Shown here in pieces: positions 19,481 to 26,755 of a DNA stretch of 26,755 nucleotides. The notes below the pieces were generated by a model. It ran no database searches. It saw nothing but the letters and a program-made list of their open reading frames with translations, and was not told where the DNA came from. Position 1 is the first letter of the stretch. The number at the start of each line of letters is the position of its first letter. Position numbers and translations under genes: made by a program. This DNA is from Reticulitermes lucifugus (taxonomy: Eukaryota > Arthropoda > Insecta > Blattodea > Rhinotermitidae), in the NCBI GenBank assembly GCA_026260175.1, contig JAKCWW010008234.1, positions 1-26,755 of the forward strand, read 5' to 3'.

Positions 19481-19804
19481 CTGTAGAATTTCTCTAATCT
19501 GAATGCTGATACTCTGGAAATCCTGATACTTCAGCAGTTGGACAAGGTGTTGTAGAAGTGGTTTACAGAAATATGTTCTAAAGGGAAATCTGTGACTGGG
19601 CCTAAGATAATTGGAAAAGCAAAGTCTGTTAATGATGAAATTAAAATAACTGACAAGTGCACATGCTCTGATGACTGGCTGTGAAGTAACAAAAAATTGT
19701 CTATAAAAAATTTGGTCAGTATAGGTACTGTTTGATAATCCAGAATATTTAATAATCCAGCACCCGTCCAGTCGCATCTGTGCCAGATTAAAGGAATTCT
19801 ACTG
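19481..19804. mobile_element. Second pogo-type MITE, TA target duplication
   Basis: The left end CTGTAGAATTTCTCTAATCT matches the reverse complement of the right end, CAGTAGAATTCCTTTAATCT. Further inside, 'TGGATTATC'-like ends are shared loosely. TA flanks both sides (19479-19480, 19805-19806). The element is 324 bp and non-coding. The two minus-strand frames crossing it (19391-19923) are not genes. It lies in dynein intron 2. Confidence 0.75.
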
Positions 19805-19806
19805 TA

Positions 19807-20228
19807 ATAAGTTTTCACATATGAACAATCTTGAACATATATAGTAATATATGGTAATATATACTTAATGTAAAGGAACAACACATTTTCAAACTTGAAT
19901 AACATGTACAAGCTACAGACCATGTATCCTAAACTGCAGCATATGAGTACACAACTAATCCTACATACACTAAACTGGATTACATATAATGATTAAACTC
20001 CTACTTCTTAGATTTTATACGTAAGAAAAAGCAAGGAAAAACTGTCATTTAAGGAAGTTCAGTAATTTTTCAGTCTTCCATTATCCCTTTATTATAAAAA
20101 TGCTGTAAATATAATGTTTGACGATTTGTCCATATCAGTGTTCTTACATTGCTTCTGCTTCACTTTTCTCCTAATTTATATGCAATTACTTGTCCACAGT
20201 GTTCTTTTGAACACACACAAATATTTAC
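19807..20228 (-). other. Dynein intron 2, 5' part
   Basis: AT-rich with short ATATATAGTAATATATGG repeats near 19840-19865. No feature recognised. Confidence 0.6.
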
Positions 20229-20361
20229 CTTAAGGGGATTTACACCAGGAGACAAGATGAAGAAGATGGGTGTAGATGGACTGGCTTCTTCAAATGACTT
20301 AGAAAACTCAACTGTCCGGCTTTCCACATACTTGGCTCCAAGTTTTTCTTCTATAAAAGCT
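20229..20361 (-). CDS. Dynein heavy chain exon 2 of window
   Basis: One base completes a Ser codon, then 44 codons follow: [19 protein letters not shown], then [15 protein letters not shown]. The acceptor is ACTTCAG|A and the donor is AAG|GTAAAT. The FFILSPGV-P block is the degenerate nucleotide-binding (P-loop-like) strand that opens AAA6, which in dyneins does not hydrolyse ATP. Confidence 0.95.
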
Positions 20362-20762
20362 CTGAAGTACAAATTGCAGGAAATGTGAAATGTATCCATG
20401 GACAAAGTACTGTACTTAGGTTTGGACGATGCATATAAGTATTCTGAATAAAGACATTTTAAATTCACCGAGTTGTGAATGCTGTATAAGGGTTCTGTCC
20501 TCCTAGCACATAATGCATATGGTCATCAATACTGTTGCATCTCTAATCCCAACAACCCCCGCAACACAGAATATAAAAAAGGATAGGGCCATTTTACATC
20601 AGGTACAGTTGTCAGAAACAGCATAAAAATATGCTCCACTTTCCTCCCTTACATTTTTAATGGAGCCATTACCAGCAAAAACAAGGCCCAGCTTAAGGGT
20701 ATATCTTTCCCCACCTACCTCCAACTTTGAATAAATATCAACAATACTTTTAAGATAGTGGA
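20362..20762 (-). other. Dynein intron 1 (of window), 3' end
   Basis: Nothing firm. The stretch 20600-20760 may be the body of the SINE whose tail follows. Confidence 0.5.
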
Positions 20763-20870
20763 GTTGACCACCCACCCCCATCTAGCGCCGAGATTAAAGA
20801 AAGAGTAGAGCTATACCTCTGCTCCCCCTCTGGGCCTTCGTGGCCTGTTCTAGGGTGAACTTTACCTTTT
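20763..20870 (+). mobile_element. SINE family B tail
   Basis: GTTGACCACCCACCCCCATC continuing TAGCGCCGAGATTA, then ACCTCTGCTCCCCCTCTGGG continuing CCTTCGTGGCCTG and a pyrimidine-rich end. The first part matches 1742-1772 and 15173-15202. The second gives the cleanest copy of the SINE's 3' end in the window. Confidence 0.6.
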
Positions 20871-21739
20871 TACCTTACTATAATTGCAGTTTATAATTTT
20901 TTAAAAAATCATTCCATTGTGACGGATCACACATTCCTCACTTAATCTTTACTCTGTGGTTTGCAGTTTTATTACATCTTAACATTGTATGTACAGCATC
21001 CTGTCACTCACTATATCGATGGCACAGAACCTGTGTGGCTCCTCTCAAACTGCCTCCACCATTCTGTACTTTTTCTTCCATTTACAATACAGAACATTAT
21101 ATGTTCTTTTGTTCTCAAATTTCCTTTAATACTAGAAAAGTAAGTAACTGAAGACACTACCAATGTTTTGGCAAACATGCTCTACCCCTGAATAGAATTA
21201 TAGATGAGCAGCAAGATACATGCAAGAACTATCCTACAGAGGCCTTAGTCCACTTCACTCCAGCGTCAATCTTCTGCAATTTGACTTTCACTATATCTAA
21301 ATTATCTACTCTGAACAACAAAATTTGTTCAGTCACACTGATAAAAGTGGGCCTAGTTTCAGCTCACAATGTACAGAAATGCTAGTCAAGACTTGTGTGC
21401 AAAGGTCTTGATACCCTTAACTATGCCACGTGTAAATAGTCTCTAAGAAAAACTTCACATATGCACCAATATATCCATGTGAATAGTTTAAGAATGTGAG
21501 ATTCAAGGTTCTGACACTGGTGCTGATAAAACCACAGGTCTTCTGCGATGTTATGCCATATCAATTGCTAAAGTTAACAATGTTTCGAAGCAGCAAAGTG
21601 CCTTTTGAAACACCAGCTGATGCAGCATAATATCCCAGAAGACTTGACCCTCAATTTTAAGGACTTTAACTAGTAACTACCTTCATTGAGCAAAGTCCTT
21701 CTTGAAAAGCTGCGAGTTCCTCAACTGGCCAAGAAATCC
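20871..21739 (-). other. Intron 1 stretch, nothing identified
   Basis: No exon or element end recognised. Confidence 0.5.
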
Positions 21740-23735
21740 TTAGAATTTTATGGAACCCAAACATTCATTACCACATCCACAAAACCCTCCACTTATCCCT
21801 ATCCTAAGACAGATTAATCCAGTCCATACCCTCTTGAAGAGCCATTTTATATTATCCTCCCATCTATGCCTAGGTCTTCCAAGTAATCTATTTCCTTCAG
21901 ATTTTCCTACCAAACAGGTCTTGGTACGAAAACCTGAAAAATTTCCGTTATCCTCCATATGTGTCCCATGCCCTGCCCATTTCATCTTCCTTGATTTGAT
22001 CATCCAGAAAAATATTTTGTGAGGAGTACCAATCATGAAGCTCCTCATTATGCAATTTTTTCCAGTCTCCTGTTACTTTCTTCTCTTAGGCTCAAGTACC
22101 TTCCTCAGCACCCTACTCTTATACACCCTCAGCCTACATTCTTCCCTTAATGTGACAAATTTCCATAAGTATATAAAAAATCAGGAAAATTATAGTTCTG
22201 TATACTGCATTCTTTGTGTTCTTCAACAGCAAATGGGAATACAAAAGATTCAGGACCTAACAGCAGCAGGAATTCCCTGAATTTAATCGGTTCCTAATTT
22301 CTTAATCAACACAATTTTCATTTCATAGTGTAAATTCCCAAATATTGGGACTTGTCACATTTTCAAAGACTTCACTAGCTATTTTTAGGTCATGATTTTG
22401 TCTTGTATTCTGTTCACATGATATGAAAATATACTTAGTTTCTTCAGCACTTAACTTCTAGACCAACCTCCTTAGTAGTGACTAACACAGCTTCTGTGTT
22501 AAACAATCTAGAGCTTTCACAACAACTGAATTCAATAAGACTTTCTCAAGCTAGCAGTCACATCAGATGGTTGAATGGCAAATACACCAACGTTCCAAGA
22601 ACCAATCTGCTAGCCTGAGAAAGTTTTACTGAAGAGCTTCTGTGTGTTTGTATACAGTACGTATGATTTTGCTCACCAAGTTAATATCATCACCACAGAC
22701 CAGAAGCTGTGGGTCCCAATCAATTTCAATTCCTCCTGGTTTTCTTCAGCCTTCCCAAAGTAATATTCTAAACGCACACTTGAAAAACAATGGTGATAAA
22801 GCATCTCCTTGCTTCACGATATTCTTATTAGGAAATGTATCAGACAAATGTTTACCCATCCAGACTTTGCAGCAGCCACTCCCTGCCTTGTGCAATAGTT
22901 ATATTGCAGAATACCAGTATCTAGTGCAAGTTGAATTTTGGGCAAGACATAACTGAGTATACATATGGTCAACTATACATGTATATACAAGGGAGTCCAC
23001 TTGAAATCCAAACTCGAACACACTGGGATGTGATCAGCCACAGCATGACTACCCTGCTGCCTGTGTTATCGCCTCACAGTATTCTTCCACCACCTTAATC
23101 TCACTGTGCTTTCATTCCCGCAAGAAAAAATTCAGCACATACTTAAAAATTGTATTGTTTCAAATGACCACAGTCTGTTCTATCAGCCTTCTTATTAAAG
23201 AGGTACAATGATGGACTCCTTTGACTGTTGAGAAAATTTCTCTTTCTTTCAAGTAAAATTAATAAGTTATGGATCTCAATGCATTGTCCAACCTCCTGCT
23301 TGAATCCACTGCTTGAATTTGATCAATACCTAGTGATTTATATCCCTACATTTCTTCATTCTTAATTTCAAGGCACTTGGCTTCGATATTTGTGGCTCAG
23401 GTGTATTTCTGCCTGCCCAAAGTCATTAACCTCACGCACATTCAATAGCTGACAGAAGTGATTCTTCAGCCTATTCAAAACGTTGTCAAAATCCTCAAAC
23501 AACCGTTACTAAGTCAGTTCTTAAATTCGTTTATGCCTCTATACAAGTCTAATATTCTTGTCCTTATTGTTTGTTGAAATCTCATTAGTTTTACTTTTCA
23601 AATATCCCCCTTTTTCATTCCAGGACTGCCTACCAGCTGCATTAATTTGGTTTGGATCTTGCAACCACAGCAATTTAGTCTGGTTCTTCTGATCTAAAAT
23701 TTTTGAACATTTTTCATCAAACCATGGTTTATGCT
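21740..23735 (-). pseudogene. Decayed non-LTR endonuclease/reverse transcriptase
   Basis: Recognisable blocks occur in the right order on the minus strand: KPWFDEKCSKIL near 23728-23690; GKHLSDTFP and KQGDALSPLFF near 22858-22785 (RT block 4); LLVCGDDINLV near 22700-22670, the catalytic YxDD box with Tyr replaced by Gly context (CGDD); RLNSGNSC near 22288-22265; and MKWAGHGTHM, GNRLLGRPRHRWEDNIKWL at 21990-21855, the typical C-terminal end. Many stops and frameshifts lie between. It lies in the largest dynein intron, sense to the gene. The clade is uncertain. Confidence 0.8.
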
Positions 23736-24063
23736 ACTTCCATTAATAATACCCTAGACTCTCTTGAACTGAGATACTGATATCTCTCTAACACTAGTAT
23801 TTTCCCAGGCCCTATTAATGTTCTCACTATCATCTAACTACATTACCAAAAATATAAAATGAAGACAAAATGATAAAGCTCTGCGCTCTTAATAAGTGTA
23901 CTTCTAGAGAACCTGACACCAATTCTTAGGGACTGATTGGATCCCAAAACCATTCTGAACATATAGGTTACTCAACCCATGACATGAAATACAGCAAGTA
24001 CAAATTACCTCAGTTAATTAATTATTATGGGAATTTTGTAATTAGGTTAAGTTCAAATCTTAC
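23736..24063 (-). other. Intron 1, 5' end
   Basis: It may include more of the decayed retroelement. No clear block seen. Confidence 0.5.
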
Positions 24064-24231
24064 GAAATTGCGTAATTCATTCTGTCAGGTCGCAGTGCAC
24101 GCATCATGCACAATCTCTGCAGTGGTGTCTTGTTCTTCCACTCCTGAGGAAACTTTTCCCGTTCTGGACAGTCCGATTCAACAAGTTTCTTCCATCGCTT
24201 GGGTGAAGTCTCAATGTCCCTGTCCAGATTT
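24064..24231 (-). CDS. Dynein heavy chain exon 1 of window
   Basis: One base, then 55 codons and a two-base overhang: NLDRDIETSPKRWKKLVES, then KFPQEWKNKTPLQ and RLCMMRALRPDRMNYAIS. The acceptor is GATTTCAG|A and the donor is TTTC|GTAAGA. The QEWKNKT-LQRL...RALRPDRM block sits just before AAA6. It starts at phase 2, so further coding exons must lie beyond the right edge or in unrecognised upstream sequence. Confidence 0.95.
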
Positions 24232-24712
24232 CTGAAATCACCATAGTCTTCATTATACATAATGGCAGTTAATACATTAAAATCTTTGGAACATGGACAC
24301 AAATATACCTCAGCTGAGGCACACAAACTTATGTTTGAAAAGGTCTATTATATGCTAAAAAATTGCTTCTAAACCTGACATAAGTGTAGAACAATACTTT
24401 TAACCCTGTACAACTAGACCAGTTTAACTCATTGTGTTTACTTATGAGCCTGAGTTCTGAGCAGAGAAAAGGCCATGAAATAAAGGTTAACATGAAATTC
24501 AAAAAAACAAACTTATTAAACACATTAAGTACCACATATCATGGCATAAAAAATTACACTCCACATTACTGACAACTTCCATATTCAGCTTCTGTAATTT
24601 TCTGGCTGAAGGTAAGCATTTTCAAATTACATAAATTATTCATGTACACATTCAAGTTGGAGAAAGTTTTAAGTTAACAAAAAGAAAGAAATATATTTAT
24701 ATATAACACAAC
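24232..24712 (-). other. Dynein intron sequence upstream of exon 1
   Basis: AT-rich. No exon or element recognised. The frame at 24329-24535 has no family features. Confidence 0.55.
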
Positions 24713-25304
24713 ATGGCAGCGATCACGGATTGTGTTGTTTCGCTCTGTCCTCGATTCGATCAATTAGATTATAAACAGTGTGCTTATAAATGTTCTAATT
24801 GTGCAGAGTTGGAAAGTCAATTGCAAATGACACTTTCTGAATTAAGTTCTTCTCAACTTATTATTAAACTTTTATATAAGGAGCTTAATGAGACTGTTAC
24901 AATATGAGGTTATGTCCAACACCTCAGCTGTAAATGGAACTCATGATGAGTTTAAGCTTCCTACCAGTTGTTTGAAGCCTGAATCTAAGCATCATAGAAA
25001 TAATAATACTCTAAGAAGTGCAGACTTCTCTCAATTTGTTTGGCCATTAACTGTTTCTAATAGATACGCAGCATTATCCAAACTTTCTGAATCACCATTA
25101 AACAAGGAAGATGCAGTATTGGAAGAAAATACAAGACCGGCTATGATTTCTTCAAATGACATCAAAATGAAGATGAATCAACGAGGTGTTAAAAATTTCA
25201 TTTCATTTCATTTATTTCATCTTCAAGCAGATCCAAATCAACAGGATATAGAATGTGTCAACATAACAATCATGTTCAAATCTTCTCCAGAATCAAGTCA
25301 ATAA
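24713..25304 (+). pseudogene. ORF1 N-terminal half, frameshifted
   Basis: The first frame begins MAAITDCVVSLCPRFDQLDY and has a Cys cluster (CAYKCSNC) followed by a short heptad-rich stretch (LESQLQMTLSELSSSQLIIK) that could form a coiled coil. It stops at 24907. The frame starting at 24888 carries on for 138 codons without recognisable domains and ends at 25304, where the nested insertion begins. Zinc-knuckle or coiled-coil N-termini are usual in ORF1 proteins, which bind element RNA. The frame change makes it non-functional. Confidence 0.6.
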
Positions 25305-25995
25305 AAAATAATACAATAAAATCATTATGAATAAGTATAAAAATTATTTACAGTAACATTATTATGCTTAGAATATATGTATAAAAGTATAAATAAAGTA
25401 TATAAATATATGTGCACATAAACACATAGATACACACAATATAATATCATACATATTTAAAACAATCAAGCATAATTAAAAAATTCTTGAATACTATAGA
25501 ATGAATTTTCATAAAGAAATCCTTTTAAAGCAGACCTGAATAATAACATATCATTTGATAATTTTTTATATTATCCGGTAGATTATTAAAAATTTTTATC
25601 CCTGAATAATATGGGCCTTTTTTATATTTATTTGTATTAGAAATTGGTGGGTGAAGATTGGTTTTATATATAGTATCAATATTGTGTATCTCCTGATTTG
25701 TAACATACAAATGCTTGTTTTGTGTAACATGTATTGAAATAGATAATATATATTGCGAATATAGTGGTAATATGTTTAATTTCTTGAACAGTTCCCTGCA
25801 CGATTCCTTATTTGTAGACCAAGTAACCCTAAAAATTTTATGTATTGTACTTTAGATATTGGCTCAACCATATGGTCCATATTTATATCAATACTATTAC
25901 TAGTTCTTATTTTAAAATGAAAGAAATGTGTTTTTTGATTATTCAAACATAACAAATTTTGTTTAAACCAGTTATTTAAATCTTGATATGCATTA
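25305..25995 (-). mobile_element. Nested non-LTR retroelement fragment, internally deleted
   Basis: Minus-strand translation gives DLNNWFKQNLLCLNNQKTHF and KVQYIKFLGLL (25810-25975), the RT region after the catalytic box. Most of the thumb is then missing, and after a frame change it reads ELFKKLNILPLYSQYILSIS, TNLHPPISN and GPYYSGIKIFNNLPDNIKNY (25540-25800), the usual C-terminal end. An AT-rich 3' UTR fills 25305-25520. There is no A tail or clear target duplication. Confidence 0.7.
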
Positions 25996-26755
25996 TTCAT
26001 AATAATAATAAAAATCGTCATATCAAACGTAATGTACCTAAAGCATCTTCAACTCAGGAAAATGATATTCAACCGAAATGTATTCCAACTTCTGTGAATG
26101 GTTGTATTGCTTCTTATAAAAGTGTTAATAATAGTTATCTGCACAAAAGTGATGAAGTGACTTGTGCCCATAACCTGTTAAGGGAATCTTCAGTTAAGCT
26201 GCTGAACAACAGAAATAGTTTCCCTAAAGATTCCAAGCATAAAATTCTACTAATAGGTAATAGTCACCTAAGAGGGTGTGCAGTGAATATGAAACACTTA
26301 TTGAACAATCTGTTCGAAGTGAGTGGGTTTATTAAACAAGGAGCTGATACTAAGTTTATATTGGAACCAACAAATAATGATATTGAAAAGTTGACAAACA
26401 AAGACTTTATAATATTATGTTGTGGTAAAAACGATATTGGAAGAACTGACCCAAGAGAAATTTTTAATGATATTATCACTTTTACCAAGAGAGTCAAGCA
26501 TACTAATTTTATTTTATTAACTTTACCTTATAGGCATGATCTAGGTGAGTTAAGCTCAAATGTAAATGATGAAATTATAATTTTCAGCAGGAAATTACTT
26601 AAACTTAAGAAGTTCTTTTCACATCTCAGTATACTTGAAATGGACTCAACTAGGTCATTATTCACCAAACATGGTTTGCACTTAAATAGCCCAGGTAAGG
26701 ATGTCCTTACTACTCAATTAGCCCTTCTCATTATTTCAATATTAAAGAAAACAGG
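25980..26755 (+). CDS. ORF1 C-terminal half, SGNH/esterase-like domain (partial)
   Basis: The frame is open from 25980 to the window end, about 258 codons, and so is not closed by a stop. It holds KILLIGNSHLRG, with the nucleophile-type Ser codon at 26262 (block I, usual form GDSH); ILCCGKNDIG, with Asn at 26430 (block III, usual form GGxND); LLTLPYRHDL; and LFTKHGLHLNSPGK, with His codons at 26670 and 26679 (block V). SGNH-hydrolase-like ORF1 proteins (esterase-type) are known in some non-LTR retrotransposons, where they bind RNA or membranes. Key residues are kept, but Asp is replaced by Asn in block I and a Gly by Cys in block III, so activity is uncertain. Confidence 0.75.
   Translation, partial: MLICIIHNNNKNRHIKRNVPKASSTQENDIQPKCIPTSVNGCIASYKSVNNSYLHKSDEVTCAHNLLRESSVKLLNNRNSFPKDSKHKILLIGNSHLRGCAVNMKHLLNNLFEVSGFIKQGADTKFILEPTNNDIEKLTNKDFIILCCGKNDIGRTDPREIFNDIITFTKRVKHTNFILLTLPYRHDLGELSSNVNDEIIIFSRKLLKLKKFFSHLSILEMDSTRSLFTKHGLHLNSPGKDVLTTQLALLIISILKKT

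Larger units (their letters stand above)
7412..24231 (-). other. DNAH9/11/17-like: Axonemal dynein beta heavy chain gene (3' part, 13 exons)
   Basis: This gene encodes the ATP-driven motor of the outer dynein arm in motile cilia and sperm flagella. In insects the likely sites of action are sperm and chordotonal neurons. Thirteen exons join in one continuous frame (phases checked at every junction) to give about 675 C-terminal residues: the end of the stalk/AAA5-AAA6 link, AAA6 with a degenerate P-loop region ([10 protein letters not shown]), and the C-terminal domain ending WTLAGVALLLQI. The ending CPVYKTRTRGPTYVWTFNL and the [16 protein letters not shown] block fit the beta class (human DNAH9, DNAH11, DNAH17; fly Dhc93AB) better than the gamma (DNAH5/8) or inner-arm classes, whose C-termini differ. 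The family is about 4,500 residues, so most of the gene lies to the right. Introns range from 104 bases to 3.7 kb, the larger ones swollen by transposons. All splice sites are GT-AG. Confidence 0.93.
24713..26755 (+). mobile_element. Non-LTR retrotransposon, 5' part, with nested insertion
   Basis: A plus-strand ORF1 starts at ATG 24713, runs (with a frameshift) to about 25300, is interrupted by a minus-strand reverse-transcriptase fragment, and continues in the same frame from about 25980 to the window edge. The ORF2 reverse transcriptase would lie to the right. It is inserted antisense to the dynein gene in an intron. Confidence 0.7.

Noticed and set aside
19391-19923. Two overlapping minus-strand frames of about 130 residues
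   Set aside because: They cover a non-coding MITE and AT-rich flank and show no family features.
20149-20388. 79-residue plus-strand frame
   Set aside because: Antisense shadow of dynein exon 2.
25324-26003. DNA transposon bounded by the 11-bp inverted sequences
   Set aside because: The interior is a reverse-transcriptase fragment and no target duplication is visible. The short AT-rich inverted match may be chance.

Overview
The window is eukaryotic, very probably insect, genomic DNA. It is AT-rich, with coding sequence in short exons, canonical GT-AG introns, tRNA-derived SINEs, non-LTR retrotransposon fragments, MITEs and microsatellites. Several repeat families (two tRNA-type SINEs, a 'GACGTTTCGGGAC' inverted repeat, and a retroelement 3' end with a GRPRxRWEDNIK block) are ones I associate from memory with cockroaches and termites (Blattodea). 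That placement is an inference, not a search result.

The one real host gene lies on the minus strand from 24231 down to 7412. It is the 3' part of an axonemal (ciliary/flagellar) outer-arm dynein beta-class heavy chain, DNAH9/11/17-like. I could place thirteen consecutive exons with matching phases and GT-AG boundaries. They encode about 675 residues covering the end of the motor ring (AAA6) and the C-terminal domain, ending in a stop at 7412-7414. There is no frameshift or internal stop, so the gene looks functional. The 5' part, roughly 85% of a typical ~4,500-residue heavy chain, lies beyond the right edge.

Layout: 1-7411 is downstream intergenic DNA: a CA microsatellite, an inverted repeat, SINEs, a dead Tc1/mariner-type transposase tail, a MITE split by a Jockey-like retrotransposon with a perfect 12-bp target duplication, a second MITE, and a Blattodea-type inverted repeat. 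7412-24231 is the dynein gene, whose introns hold a hAT-type MITE with a perfect 8-bp target duplication, an ACT/AGT triplet palindrome, SINEs (one split by a pogo/Tigger-type MITE), a second pogo-type MITE, a 58-bp minisatellite that grew out of an exon-intron junction, and a decayed non-LTR reverse transcriptase. 24713-26755 is the 5' part of a plus-strand non-LTR element with an SGNH/esterase-like ORF1, interrupted by a minus-strand fragment of another reverse transcriptase.

The most unusual structure is the minisatellite at 17821-18349. The working splice donor of one dynein exon sits inside its last unit, and about six further CAG|GT donor copies lie downstream in the intron. I see no operon, CRISPR array, RNA gene or novel multigene system.
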